Below, in pieces: positions 24,343 to 34,184 of a stretch of DNA of 64,000 bases. How positions within the stretch are numbered: position 1 is the first letter of the stretch; every line of letters starts with the position of its first letter. The stretch is from Chryseolinea lacunae (GTDB taxonomy: Bacteria; Bacteroidota; Bacteroidia; Cytophagales; Cyclobacteriaceae): assembly GCF_016735595.1 (NCBI RefSeq), contig NZ_JAERRB010000005.1, positions 186,001 through 250,000 of the forward strand, in the 5' to 3' direction. The notes beneath the pieces are model-generated. The model had not been told where the DNA came from, did not search any database, and was given only the letters and a program-made list of their open reading frames with translations. Position numbers and translations under genes: made by a program.

Positions 24343-26121
24343 TCAATGAGAATATCCTACCGTATTTTCCAACGCTTCCACGGCGAAGGCCAGGTAGACA
24401 AAGGGTGCATTCCAGTTGATGGCAATTTCGTTGGAGGCAAAGGAACACACATCGTCCACATAGGCTTCGTCGGGGATGGCGCTGGCGTAGTTGCATTTGT
24501 CTTGCATGGATGGATTTGGTCCACCAGCCAGCATACCGGGAATTGGTTCGGCTATTCCGTCAGCTTCGGATGGCCGATGGTGTGGGTGCATTGGGGTTTT
24601 GCTTCCGAAGCCGGTCATGAACGAGTAGCCTGTGGCATTGCGGCCCAAAAGGTAGTCGAGGTTTGAGAGGGCGTTGTCAACATACTTCTTGTCTTTGGTA
24701 ACGGCGTAGGCCTGCAACAGCAATATGCCTTCGTTGGCCGCCACGGCGCTGCTCCCCCAGATAAAGTCTTTAGCACTTTGCCCCATAACCGACGGGTAGG
24801 CGCGTTCGTTCACGCCGACCAGCAATGCATCGGCTGTTTTCAGCAACGCACTTTTTATTTTCTCAGCATCAGTTTTTGCTGCACCCGTAAGTGTGTTTGA
24901 TAAACGAAGCAGTGAATAGTATCCCAGCAAACGCACTTGCGCCCACGACGGCAAAGGCATTTTGTCGTCGGGTAGGATGGCGGCAGTGTTGTAGTAGCTT
25001 GTCTCGCCCGTAGTGAGGAAGAGTTCTATGGCGGCCCAGATAAATTCGTCTTTCACATCGCGATCGCCATAAGCACCGGTGCTTATCTTTGGTTCGAAGG
25101 AAGCATTGATGGCATTCTGCTCGTAGAGTTGTGCGGGATTTTTTTGTGCCCACGTCCACGCTTGTTTTGCGGCTGTCAAACAGGAGTCCGAAAGTCCCGG
25201 CCATTGTTTGGGGAATTCTTTATAGACGCGTGCGGCCTGGGCCATCACGGCAGCAAAGTCCAAGGCGGCAGCGGTGCTTTTTTGCACTGCATAGCGTAGA
25301 GCCACGGCTTTGTCGGGCATTTCCATTTTGTCGAAAGAGGCGTTGGTGCATTTGTGATAGACACCGCCGTCGTTGGGATCTTGCATGGTCAGCATCCACC
25401 GAACATTCCACAGCACTTCGTCAAGCAGGTCGGGTGTGGTGTTGCCGCTTTCCGGAATATTCCAGGTGGCGGTGTTCATGGCGGCCGGAAAATCTTCGTA
25501 GAGCGAAAGCAATGTGCCGGTGGTGATGCCGCTGTTCACGATGTATTTGTTGTAGTCGCCGGCATCATACCATCCGCGTGGTGACGAGATGATGGTGCCC
25601 GCCGGACGTTGTGCTGTAGCGGCCGATGAATGGACCAATACTTTATTGTCGGGGTGTCCTTCTGCCCTACTCCACTTTCCGGCGTACGTTGGCGTGAGCG
25701 GTGTGGATGCGCGGATGTAGTAGAAGGCTTTGATAGAACCTTTGGCAACCGCTTCGTGCACGTGCTTCCGAATGTTAAAAGGATAAGATTCTCCCACACC
25801 CTTCACGACGAGCCGATAAGTTCCCGGCTTTTGAAAAGCGCTGAAATCTGCGATGCTTGTTTTCTTTGGGTTGTAGGTTGACGCGCGGGCCGTTGTTAAT
25901 TTTCCCTCCCACACTTTCTTTCCGTCGGCAGCGACTAAATAAAATTCATCGCCATGTTCGCCCGTCACCACCGCCAGTTTGGGTCCCTCCGGGTAATATC
26001 CCTCCTGATTCAACCTGATTTGTTCGCCACCATTCCGTTGTCCATAGACATTCAACATGCCACACCACACCGTAATCAACAACGCGATTGACCGCAGCAA
26101 AAAAAGCTCTTTTCTTTTCAT
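24343..26121 (-). CDS. Glycoside hydrolase family 9 endoglucanase-type enzyme
   Basis: GH9 enzymes are inverting endo-beta-glucanases or related beta-glucan hydrolases. The 592-residue protein has a signal peptide (to about 27), an N-terminal Ig-like CelD_N domain (about 30-115: EQIRLNQEGYYPEGPKLAVV, GTYRLVVKGVGESYPF), and the (alpha/alpha)6 catalytic domain from about 120. The catalytic-base motif is clear in SSPRGWYDAGDYNKYIVNSG (Asp pair), as is the late GRNATGYSFMTGFG with MHPHHRPS, and the acid Glu near the C-terminus (DDVCSFASNEIAINWNAPF). It is the last gene of the SusCD locus, 36 bases after the GH51-like gene. It lacks a type IX tail, so it likely works in the periplasm. Confidence 0.95.
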   Translation of the reverse strand: MKRKELFLLRSIALLITVWCGMLNVYGQRNGGEQIRLNQEGYYPEGPKLAVVTGEHGDEFYLVAADGKKVWEGKLTTARASTYNPKKTSIADFSAFQKPGTYRLVVKGVGESYPFNIRKHVHEAVAKGSIKAFYYIRASTPLTPTYAGKWSRAEGHPDNKVLVHSSAATAQRPAGTIISSPRGWYDAGDYNKYIVNSGITTGTLLSLYEDFPAAMNTATWNIPESGNTTPDLLDEVLWNVRWMLTMQDPNDGGVYHKCTNASFDKMEMPDKAVALRYAVQKSTAAALDFAAVMAQAARVYKEFPKQWPGLSDSCLTAAKQAWTWAQKNPAQLYEQNAINASFEPKISTGAYGDRDVKDEFIWAAIELFLTTGETSYYNTAAILPDDKMPLPSWAQVRLLGYYSLLRLSNTLTGAAKTDAEKIKSALLKTADALLVGVNERAYPSVMGQSAKDFIWGSSAVAANEGILLLQAYAVTKDKKYVDNALSNLDYLLGRNATGYSFMTGFGSKTPMHPHHRPSEADGIAEPIPGMLAGGPNPSMQDKCNYASAIPDEAYVDDVCSFASNEIAINWNAPFVYLAFAVEALENTVGYSH

Positions 26122-26157
26122 TATATTCCTTTGAGTATATCGATCACTACTAGTTAA

Positions 26158-28080
26158 CTACTGTGCCACCAATTTGTCTACCAAAATAATCTTTCCTCCC
26201 GACACCCGGATAAAATACAATCCCGATGGAATGCTGGTATGAAACTCGGCAGTTGTCTTGGTGGGATCAAGCGTTTCGGTATAGGCGGTGCGACCATTGG
26301 TGTCCAGCAATTCAAGTTTGTTGAAACCGGTTGTCGGGAAATCGATTCTGAAGTTTTCGGATGTGGGATTGGGATAGACTTTCATCTTCTGAACAGGCTG
26401 TCCTTTTTCAACGGGCGTGATTGTGTTTTCTCCGTTCTCCACCAACACATACACCACCGAACGCGGTGGCGCCGTGACTTTAACGCCGCCATTGATCAGG
26501 GCCGACTTCGCTTTTATACTTTCCACATTGGCCGGCCCACCTGCGGCCACGGTTGGTCCTTGCCCGTTCACAAATACCTTCAACGAAAATTCGCCGTTGT
26601 CGCTGCCACCGGTCAGGGTATGTGTGTGATATCGATTGCCGTAGCCAAAACCTTTCATGTTCACCGCCACGGTTTGTTCTGTAGTCCCCTGGTTCACGAT
26701 AACCAGGCCTGCTTCGCCCGAGGCAAACTTTGATGCATAGGCCTTCACGTCGGCACTTCCCGACACGGAAGCGTTCACCATCTTGTCGCCAAAGTATTTC
26801 TGAAAGAAATACATGTAATAATACACCGGCCGGGGATTCCAGCGGGGAACGCCACCGGGTTCATCGCCCATGCTGAACATGCCGTGATCGTCGCCCCCAG
26901 ACCATGCGTTTGCCAGGTCCCAGCGACTCGACATCCCGAACTTATTTTTGATAAGCTCACCCAAAACCAACGCCGCATGCATGCCACTGATGTAGGACAC
27001 CATCTGCTTTGATTTCACAGCAAAGATGTTCCATTCCGTTAAGGCAATCGGTTTCACAGTCTGCCCCGCATCGGTGATAGTCTTTGTGAGGTAGGCCATG
27101 ATTTCGGTGGGCACTTTTGTTGCTGTTGCAAGTATTTCGGCCGCTTTGGAGTCGGTGTCGTAGGGTGTGAAGTAGCTGTGCGCGATGTAGAAGTCGGAAG
27201 CCGATGCCGCGTTGGCGAGCACGCCGGTGTTCCAGTTTCTTTCTGTCTCGGTTGACCAACTGGCTGGTGGTGCTTCCAGGAGTTGTGCGCCGATGTGTAT
27301 GGTGGCACCGATTTTTGTGGCGGCTTTGCGCATGGAGTCGGCAAATACTTTCAAGTGTTTTCCATAGAGGGCACCGGTAATAATTTCAGGTTGGCCATCC
27401 TTGTTGTCGCTGGTTTTGATGCGATAGCCGGCTTGCCAGTTTCCAAAATTTTCATTGCCGATCTCCCAGAATTTTGTTCGTCCGTTGTCGTAGCGAACCC
27501 ACTCGGCCGCGAGGTGCGCAGCGGCCGCTACAGGGTCGGTGGCCGTGCTATAGCGCGAATAGCTGAAGTTGACCGTGATGATGCCCGTGCTTCCGGTTTG
27601 CTTCAGCATCTCATAGTAGTTGTCGAGCGACATTGTCCAGCCTTCATTGTTCTTCCCAAACCAATAAGGATTCTCGTCTTTGCTGCCGTCCGCTTTGACC
27701 AATGTGGCCGGAACATCGGCGGGGAGCTCGGTGGCATTTGCTGCGTTCCAGAAATAGACGCTGCTGATGTTTCCTCCGGGAAAGCGCAGCACGTTGGGTG
27801 CAAGCTTTTTGATGTGGTCGAGCAACACCGGCTGGTCCACCATTTGCGTCATGTAGATATTGGCATTGTTACCGTAGATATATTTTGAAACGGTGGCCAC
27901 TTCTTCTGCGAAATTCACCGACACGGTGGATGTCGCAGCCCTGGCAGGTTTTTCTGCATCCACGTAGGGAGGTAGTGTTGCATTTTTTGATTGGGCATCG
28001 TCAAGAAAAAATCCCTGGGTGTTTTGCGACCTGGCAATCATCGCGGTAAAAAGCAGAATGACACTGTATAGTATTTTCAT
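26158..28080 (-). CDS. GH51-like clan-A glycosidase with T9SS C-terminal sorting domain
   Basis: The 640-residue protein has a signal peptide (MKILYSVILLFTAMIARSQ). The catalytic (beta/alpha)8 domain runs about 45-430 and resembles alpha-L-arabinofuranosidases: LAPNVLRFPGGNISSVYFW, the acid/base Glu in KFWEIGNENFGNW and the nucleophile Glu in IALTEWNIF. A beta-sandwich follows. The last 75 residues (KVYPNPTSENFRIDF ... GLYFIRVSGGKIILVDKLVAQ) form a type A type-IX-secretion sorting domain, so the enzyme is exported to the surface. Family assignment to GH51 against GH39/GH44-like relatives is not certain. Between it and the upstream gene lies a hairpin (28144-28169). Confidence 0.87.
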   Translation of the reverse strand: MKILYSVILLFTAMIARSQNTQGFFLDDAQSKNATLPPYVDAEKPARAATSTVSVNFAEEVATVSKYIYGNNANIYMTQMVDQPVLLDHIKKLAPNVLRFPGGNISSVYFWNAANATELPADVPATLVKADGSKDENPYWFGKNNEGWTMSLDNYYEMLKQTGSTGIITVNFSYSRYSTATDPVAAAAHLAAEWVRYDNGRTKFWEIGNENFGNWQAGYRIKTSDNKDGQPEIITGALYGKHLKVFADSMRKAATKIGATIHIGAQLLEAPPASWSTETERNWNTGVLANAASASDFYIAHSYFTPYDTDSKAAEILATATKVPTEIMAYLTKTITDAGQTVKPIALTEWNIFAVKSKQMVSYISGMHAALVLGELIKNKFGMSSRWDLANAWSGGDDHGMFSMGDEPGGVPRWNPRPVYYYMYFFQKYFGDKMVNASVSGSADVKAYASKFASGEAGLVIVNQGTTEQTVAVNMKGFGYGNRYHTHTLTGGSDNGEFSLKVFVNGQGPTVAAGGPANVESIKAKSALINGGVKVTAPPRSVVYVLVENGENTITPVEKGQPVQKMKVYPNPTSENFRIDFPTTGFNKLELLDTNGRTAYTETLDPTKTTAEFHTSIPSGLYFIRVSGGKIILVDKLVAQ

Positions 28081-28143
28081 GCAGCATAAATTTTTGATGG
28101 AAGAAAAACATCACGACGATTGTGCGATGGTCTGGAAAATCCA

Positions 28144-28169
28144 GTGGTACGCCTTTGCAGACGTACCAC
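28144..28169 (-). repeat. Intercistronic hairpin between the TIG lipoprotein and GH51-like genes
   Basis: GTGGTACG at 28144-28151 pairs perfectly with CGTACCAC at 28162-28169 across a 10-base loop. It lies in the 124-base gap between two genes of the SusCD transcript. There is no T-tract right after it on the minus strand, so it is more likely an RNA processing or stability element, or a leaky attenuator, than a full terminator. Confidence 0.5.
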
Positions 28170-28204
28170 CAGAATATTTCACCCAAACTTGTAAAAGGGT
28201 CTGT

Positions 28205-29254
28205 TTATAACAGTCCAATGTCGTCCACGAAGAACACATACGGCGCGCCGCCTTCGTCCTGGAAATTAAACTCGTTGATGGTGGCCGGGTTGCCCAGTTC
28301 GCTCAATGGAATGGTGAAGTCCGTCCACACACCTTCTGTAATGGTGAGCGACTTCTTGCTTCCCTCCACGCCGTTGGCGTCTTTGATATAGAGCATCACC
28401 TTCTTGCCCGTTGTTCCCGCGCCACCGTAGAGTGAAAGCTTCACGGCTTTGTAGACGTTTACCAACACAAAGGTGCTGGCCGGGTGAGACTGCACGCCAC
28501 CCCACGCACCATCGTAGGTAATCTTCATGGATTTTGTTCCGCGCTTCGCTTGTTGTGTGCTGGTCCAGTCTACGGTGCTGCTCCAGCCGCCCCACTTCTG
28601 CCATGTAGCCACCAGGTCTTCGTCGTAGATGATGAACTTGAAACCGAACGCCGATGTAGACTTCACTGTTCCTGCTTTCGTGGTCACAAAAATGAACGCT
28701 GATGTCACGCCGTCTGGCACCTTCACCTGAATCTCTTTGCCGGTCGACGAAACCACTTCGGCTTCTGCGTCGTCGAACCGCACGCTCTCCAGGTTCTCGA
28801 AGAACTCACCCTTGATGGTCACAATTTCTCCGGCTCCCACAAATGCGGGGTCGAAGCTTGCAATGGATGGTCCAGGTTGCTCGACCACAAAATTCAATTC
28901 GGCCGATCCAAATTCTGTTACCACTCTGATTTTGTTTGGCACATTGGCAAAGGGTGCGTTGTCGGGAAGGCGTATGATGATATTGTCATTGCGAACCAGC
29001 GTGGTGTTCACCTGCGCGAGCAAGTCGTTGAAGTAGACTTCGCGTGTGGTGGCCAGGTTGCTTCCGAAGATAACGTAGGTGGTGCCGCGTTTCCCGCTCT
29101 GGGTCGTGGAATCTTTGGCTACCAGGCTCACACGTTCCAGCAACGGTGCTCCGCCTCCGGAGTCGTCGCTGCAGGACATGAACACCGCCGTGCTGCCCAG
29201 CAGCAGGCCTGCGGCGATCATTGTGTTTCGTACTATTCTTTTAAGTATGTTCAT
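28205..29254 (-). CDS. IPT/TIG-domain glycan-binding lipoprotein of the PUL
   Basis: Starting at ATG 29254 gives 349 residues with a lipoprotein signal (AGLLLGSTAVFMSC-SDD). Two IPT/TIG immunoglobulin-like repeats follow: about 38-130 (LLERVSLVAKDSTTQSGKRGTTYVIFGSNL) and about 130-215 (PSIASFDPAFVGAGEIVTIKGEFF). A C-terminal jelly-roll, about 215-349, ends in FNFQDEGGAPYVFFVDDIGLL, resembling the glycan-binding domain of SusE/F-position and SGBP proteins. It should be a surface glycan-binding protein that helps SusCD capture the polysaccharide. It follows susD by 50 bases. The longer frame upstream (to 29308) overlaps susD and is rejected. Confidence 0.87.
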   Translation of the reverse strand: MNILKRIVRNTMIAAGLLLGSTAVFMSCSDDSGGGAPLLERVSLVAKDSTTQSGKRGTTYVIFGSNLATTREVYFNDLLAQVNTTLVRNDNIIIRLPDNAPFANVPNKIRVVTEFGSAELNFVVEQPGPSIASFDPAFVGAGEIVTIKGEFFENLESVRFDDAEAEVVSSTGKEIQVKVPDGVTSAFIFVTTKAGTVKSTSAFGFKFIIYDEDLVATWQKWGGWSSTVDWTSTQQAKRGTKSMKITYDGAWGGVQSHPASTFVLVNVYKAVKLSLYGGAGTTGKKVMLYIKDANGVEGSKKSLTITEGVWTDFTIPLSELGNPATINEFNFQDEGGAPYVFFVDDIGLL

Positions 29255-29304
29255 AAGTTTTATGTTTTTAACGCCTGCCATTGGGCCGGCAACATTCGTG
29301 TTGA

Positions 29305-30981
29305 TCAATTGAAAACATAGGGTACCGGTTCCTTCGCCAGATTGGGCGCGCGCAACTTTTCGTTCGACGGAATCGGCAGTCTGAAATTGCCTTCATCCAC
29401 AGGGAAGTTTCGCGAATTGTCGTCGGGATCCACAGCGATGGTCCACTTGGTGGGATCCGGAATTTTGTCGGGTGTGATCCGGTAGAATCCTCTGTCCTGG
29501 TTGCTCAGGATGTCGTAGGCAAGCTGCGGGTTGTAGTAGTGCAGGCGCACGAAGTCATACCAGAGTTGTCCTTCCATGGCAAATTCAAGATGGCGTTCGT
29601 CGAAGATGTCCTGCCAGGTAAGCACGTTCTTTGTGGTCACGTTGGCGCGGGTGCGCACTTTGTTGTAGTAGGTCAACGCTTCATTGTCGGTGGTGGATGC
29701 CGCGTCGCCCAGAATGGCTTCTGCATAGATGAGATACACTTCGGCAAGACGCATCATGTAGGTGTTGATCTCGGTGTGTTGTTGCGACACTTTGCCGTCG
29801 TTGTCTTCGGGTCTTCCCACCACATATTTCTTCACCCATGCACGGTTATTGTAACCGCTTCCGCCCAGGGGAACACGCAACTCCTGTGTTACCGGTTTGC
29901 CGGTGTTGCCATCGATCACCTGTTGGTGAATATACGAGTAGTGATCGCCGGGGAACATAAACGTGGCCTTGCGGCGAACGTCGGCGGTGTTGCCGTTGTC
30001 GATGAGGCCTTCGTATTTGTTCATCATGTAGAGCGATGCACCAATGTCGCCGCCCCAGCCATCGGCAAAGCCGGTGATGCTGGAACCGAAAGCGAGGAAT
30101 GCCTGCACGCTGTTCTGCGATCCCCAGTCGGCTCCGTTATAGACCCACTGCAGGGCGAACAGTGTTTCGCCGTTGTTGTTGTTTTTTGTTTTGAAAAGCT
30201 CTTCGTAAAACTCTTCAAGCTTTGCACCACTGTTGTCGATCACATCTTTGGAAAGAACGCGTGCACTGTCGAGCATGGCCTGATCGCGGCTTCCGCTTTT
30301 GCCCACGCCGGCGCGGGTCAGGTATACTTTTGCCAGCATGGCTTCGGCTGCCCACCGGGTGAGACGTCCTTTTTGGATGGGCGTTTCAGGAAGGTGCGTG
30401 GTGCCATAACGAATGTCGCGGGTAATGAATTCCCAGATGGTAGGAATGGTGTTACGCGAAATGGTAGTGTCCTGCAACAGCTTGGTGTTGTCGGTGATGA
30501 TGGGAACTTCGCCCCAGTTCTGCACCAGGAACATGTAAGCCATGCCGCGCATAAACCGTCCTTCGGCAATGGCGTGCTGCTTGATGTTGTCTGGCACATC
30601 GGGGCCAGCATATTTGTTGACGTTGCTGATGAGCGTGTTGGCTTGGGCCACCACGTTATAGAACGCACTCCAGGCACTGGTGTTTTCGCCGGTCACACTC
30701 GTTGTTTTGAACTCCACGTTCTCCAATTGATAGGAGCCTGAAGTCAACACACCGCCGCGGCCGTCGCCAATGCCGTGTGAGGCTTTGTCGTTGTAGGCAA
30801 ACCACACGACGTTATACAGCGGGGCACTCCCCGCCAAAACCTGTTCGGATGTTTTATAGAAGTTCACATCCAAGATGGAATCTTTCGGAGGCTGTTCCAG
30901 GAAGTCGGAACTGCATCCTGCAAAAAGGCCGACCAGAACAAAGATGGCCAGGTAAGTTTTGCTATACATGATATGTTTCAT
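29305..30981 (-). CDS. SusD/RagB family nutrient-binding lipoprotein
   Basis: SusD-like lipoproteins form the lid of the outer-membrane SusC transporter and bind the oligosaccharide. The 558-residue protein has a lipoprotein signal (YLAIFVLVGLFAGC-SSDFLEQPPKDS) and the tetratricopeptide-like helical core. Characteristic stretches are FYKTSEQVLAGSAPLYNVVW, AEGRFMRGMAYMFLVQNWGEVPI, GRLTRWAAEAMLAKVYLTRAGVG, LRLAEVYLIYAEAILGDAAST with YYNKVRTRANV, and IFDERHLEFAMEGQLWYDFVRLHYY. ATGs at 30981 and 30969 are both reasonable. It lies 23 bases after susC and 50 before the TIG lipoprotein gene. Confidence 0.96.
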   Translation of the reverse strand: MKHIMYSKTYLAIFVLVGLFAGCSSDFLEQPPKDSILDVNFYKTSEQVLAGSAPLYNVVWFAYNDKASHGIGDGRGGVLTSGSYQLENVEFKTTSVTGENTSAWSAFYNVVAQANTLISNVNKYAGPDVPDNIKQHAIAEGRFMRGMAYMFLVQNWGEVPIITDNTKLLQDTTISRNTIPTIWEFITRDIRYGTTHLPETPIQKGRLTRWAAEAMLAKVYLTRAGVGKSGSRDQAMLDSARVLSKDVIDNSGAKLEEFYEELFKTKNNNNGETLFALQWVYNGADWGSQNSVQAFLAFGSSITGFADGWGGDIGASLYMMNKYEGLIDNGNTADVRRKATFMFPGDHYSYIHQQVIDGNTGKPVTQELRVPLGGSGYNNRAWVKKYVVGRPEDNDGKVSQQHTEINTYMMRLAEVYLIYAEAILGDAASTTDNEALTYYNKVRTRANVTTKNVLTWQDIFDERHLEFAMEGQLWYDFVRLHYYNPQLAYDILSNQDRGFYRITPDKIPDPTKWTIAVDPDDNSRNFPVDEGNFRLPIPSNEKLRAPNLAKEPVPYVFN

Positions 30982-31004
30982 CGCTAGAATATTTTAAATC
31001 TTTA

Positions 31005-34000
31005 TTAGAAATCAACGCTCACATTAAAGGTATAGACCGGTGTCAGCGGATAGCGACCAAAGTCAACGCCGACCGATTGGTTATTGCTTTGTGAGTCACG
31101 GCCCACATAAGCGCCCACTTCAGGATCGTAGCCTTTATACTTCGTGAACGTGTGCAGGTTTTGTGCACCCACCGCCAGGTGAAGTCCCTGAATCACGTTT
31201 TGTTTGCCGATCAGTGATTTGGGGAATGAGTAGCCCAGCGTCACGTTTTTCACACGGATATACGAGCCATCTTCCACAAACTTGTCGGTGAAGCGCAAGC
31301 CGTTGCCGTTCACATCGGGTGTCACAATGCGGGGAATGTCGCCGCCCGGATTGGTGAGGTGTGCTTCGGATCCTGTGCCTTCTACGCGGGCATAGTCGAA
31401 TGTTTCTTTCATCAGGTTTCTTCCGAGGTTGATGTTGTTGGGGTTCGTGTTGCTGAACCGCAGGAAGTTGTAGATGTCGTTGCCATAGGAGGCCGTCAAC
31501 AGGATGTTGAGATCGAAACCTTTGTAGGAAAAGGTGTTGGTGAACCCGAAGGTTGCTTTCGGCCAGGGGTTACCAATGTTGGTGATGTCTTTCTCATCGA
31601 TCTTGTTGTCGCCGTTAAGGTCTTTGTATTTGATGTCGCCAACCCAAACGCCACCGGGTGCCACGTCCTGACGTTGGCCGTTGGTTTTGGTTGGTATGGC
31701 GCTGTTGTTGATTTCGTCTACCGATTGGAAGATGCCATCATAGAGATAGCCTCTAAACAACCAGGGGGCCTGCCCCACGGCGGCGCGTTGTGTCCAGTTG
31801 TTTCCGGAACCGGTGTCGCCAATGAACCACGAGGTGCGGTCTACAAACGCGTTGTCGGAATAGAACTTGGTGATCTCTGTTTTGAAGCCCGACACGTTGA
31901 AATTACTTTTCCAGGAGAAACCATTTTGATCGATGTTCACCGTGGTCAGTGTGAAAGCCCATCCACGGTTTTCAAGCGAACCGATGTTCACCGGCGGCGG
32001 TTCGATGTGGCCTTCGTTGCCCGAGCCCATGTATAACGGCAGCGGGCTTGTCATGAGCACGTTGTCGGTTTTCTTAATATAGAAGTCACCTTCAAGCTGA
32101 ATTCTGTTTTGCAGAATGCTGAGGTTGAACCCGATGTTGTTGGTGGCTGTTTCTTCCCATTTCAACGAAGAGTTCGGGAAGCGTTGCAGAATGAAACCCG
32201 ATCCCCATGGCGTGCTCACCGACGACAGTGGTCCGTAGTAGCTTGTGCCACCCTGGCTTCCGGTGACGCCCGTTTCCACTCTCAATTTCAATTCGTTGAT
32301 GAACGAAGCGCTTTGCATGAATGGCTCTTGCGAAATTCTCCAGGCGGCCGACACCGAAGGGAAGTATCCCCACTTGTTGTCCGGACCAAAGTTTACCGAA
32401 CCATCGGCACGTATCGTTCCTTGCACGATATACTTGTCGTTGAATGAATAGTTGACACGTGCAAAATACGATTCCATGGCCCACGTGTTGTGACCACCAC
32501 TGGTGGTTGCACCTTGTGTGTTACCGATGTTGAGGTCAGGAATTTCGTTGGTCACAAAACCTCTCTTCGAACCCGACACATTTTGCCACTCCGACTTTTG
32601 TGCTTCGTGGCTTACCATCACGCCGATGTCGTGTTTCTCGATGCGCGTGTTGTATTGCAACATCTGGTTCCAGTTCCAATAGTTGTTGTCGCTGCTGCCC
32701 GAGGTGAGGCTGGCCACGTCGTTTGTTTTGTTACCCAGTCTGTAGGTAGGTGTGAAATAGTCGGATCTTGAAAAGCCAAGGTTTCCATTCAGCGAGGTGC
32801 GGAACACAAGACCTTTGATCAGCGTCACGTCGAGATTCAATCCACCCAGCACCTGATATTTTGTTTGTTTGTTTTGAATCAGGTTGGCGATGGCCACGGG
32901 GTTGAGGGGTGTGAACTGAACGATGTTTCCATTGGTCAGGTCGGCACCGCCCCAGCTTCCATCGGGATTTTTCACGGGAATGTTGGGGGCAATCTGCAAG
33001 GCGTTGAGGATGGTATTTTCCTGTGTGGCCGTGAGTGTTTCTCTGGTTTGGTTCACGCTGAGGTTTGTTCCGATCTTCAACCACTTGCGTGTCTGGTTGT
33101 CTACGTTGAGGCGAATGCTGTTGCGTTTAAAGCTTGAGCCGATGGCCACACCATCCTGATCGAAATGTTCGCCCGACAGGTAGAAGTTTGTTTTGTCAGT
33201 TCCACCACTGAGGCTGAGCTGATGTTTGCTAAGGGGCGCTGTTTTGAAAAGTTCGTCCTGCCAGTTTGTGCCGGGACCCAGCAAGGAAGGATTTGCAAAT
33301 TCAGGAGGCGGCGTGCCACCGGTGATCTGGCGTATCTCGTTTGTCATTTGTGCAAACTCGGCCAGGTTCATGGTCGGCAAGTTCTTGGGTTTTTCCTGGA
33401 GGCTGTACATGAAGCCGTAGTTCACTTTCATGTCGCCCGATTTTCCGCGCTTGGTGCTGATGAGGATCACACCGTTGGTTCCTCTGGATCCGTAGATGGC
33501 GGTTGCCGAAGGGCCTTGAAGAATTTCGATGTTGGCGATGTCAGACGGGTTGATACCGGCCAGCACGTTTGATGAACTGTTGGAGCCATAGCTTAGGGTG
33601 GACGGTTGAATCTGCACACCGTCGATCACATACAAGGGCTCGTTCGATCCGTTGATGGTGTTGATACCCCGGATGTTCACGGAAATGCCACCCCCGGGCT
33701 GTCCGGTGTTTTGGGTGATGTAGACACCCGCCGCACGACCTTGAATGGCTTGCTCGATGGTGGTGTTGATGGTCTTCGAAATTTGTTCAGAGCTCACGGA
33801 GGTTTGCGCACCCGAGATGTCGGCGCGTTTCATTTCACCGTAACCTACCACCACCACTTCCTGGAGTGTGGACACGTCTTCCTGAAGATCGACGTTGATG
33901 CGGGACTGGTTACCCACTTTTATTTCCTGCGACTTGTAGCCGATGAAGGAAATGGTGAGCACATCTTCATCGTTGGCCGAAATGGAGAAATTGCCATCGG

Positions 34001-34184
34001 CATCGGTCGACGTTCCATTGGGTGTTCCCTTGAGGAGCACATTCACACCGGGCATTCCGGCACCGGAGGGATCTTTGATTGTTCCCGTGACGACGCGCTG
34101 GCCATAGGCGACCATGCATCCCAGCAGCAACAACAACACGAAAGCCCCTTTGACAAAGCTTCGGTAGACTTCTTTCATAATCAT
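31005..34184 (-). CDS. SusC/RagA TonB-linked outer-membrane transporter
   Basis: The 1059-residue transporter imports oligosaccharides through the outer membrane using TonB energy. In order it shows a signal peptide to about 28 (AYGQ), a carboxypeptidase-regulatory-like barrel (about 29-115: VVTGTIKDPSGAGMPGVNVLLKGT), a TonB box region (TLQEVVVVGYGEMKR), the plug domain (about 120-235: SVNIRGINTINGSNEPLYVIDGVQ, ILQGPSATAIYGSRGTNGVI) and a 22-strand barrel ending PLTPVYTFNVSVDF. It is the first gene of the PUL transcript. Upstream 34365-34402 has two oppositely oriented copies of a LacI-type half-symmetric site. No anti-sigma/ECF pair is present. Confidence 0.97.
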   Translation of the reverse strand: MIMKEVYRSFVKGAFVLLLLLGCMVAYGQRVVTGTIKDPSGAGMPGVNVLLKGTPNGTSTDADGNFSISANDEDVLTISFIGYKSQEIKVGNQSRINVDLQEDVSTLQEVVVVGYGEMKRADISGAQTSVSSEQISKTINTTIEQAIQGRAAGVYITQNTGQPGGGISVNIRGINTINGSNEPLYVIDGVQIQPSTLSYGSNSSSNVLAGINPSDIANIEILQGPSATAIYGSRGTNGVILISTKRGKSGDMKVNYGFMYSLQEKPKNLPTMNLAEFAQMTNEIRQITGGTPPPEFANPSLLGPGTNWQDELFKTAPLSKHQLSLSGGTDKTNFYLSGEHFDQDGVAIGSSFKRNSIRLNVDNQTRKWLKIGTNLSVNQTRETLTATQENTILNALQIAPNIPVKNPDGSWGGADLTNGNIVQFTPLNPVAIANLIQNKQTKYQVLGGLNLDVTLIKGLVFRTSLNGNLGFSRSDYFTPTYRLGNKTNDVASLTSGSSDNNYWNWNQMLQYNTRIEKHDIGVMVSHEAQKSEWQNVSGSKRGFVTNEIPDLNIGNTQGATTSGGHNTWAMESYFARVNYSFNDKYIVQGTIRADGSVNFGPDNKWGYFPSVSAAWRISQEPFMQSASFINELKLRVETGVTGSQGGTSYYGPLSSVSTPWGSGFILQRFPNSSLKWEETATNNIGFNLSILQNRIQLEGDFYIKKTDNVLMTSPLPLYMGSGNEGHIEPPPVNIGSLENRGWAFTLTTVNIDQNGFSWKSNFNVSGFKTEITKFYSDNAFVDRTSWFIGDTGSGNNWTQRAAVGQAPWLFRGYLYDGIFQSVDEINNSAIPTKTNGQRQDVAPGGVWVGDIKYKDLNGDNKIDEKDITNIGNPWPKATFGFTNTFSYKGFDLNILLTASYGNDIYNFLRFSNTNPNNINLGRNLMKETFDYARVEGTGSEAHLTNPGGDIPRIVTPDVNGNGLRFTDKFVEDGSYIRVKNVTLGYSFPKSLIGKQNVIQGLHLAVGAQNLHTFTKYKGYDPEVGAYVGRDSQSNNQSVGVDFGRYPLTPVYTFNVSVDF

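Noticed and set aside
29539-30741. 400-residue open frame antisense to susD
   Set aside because: Shadow of a confidently identified SusD gene; the product is rich in His, Val and Gly with no recognisable fold.
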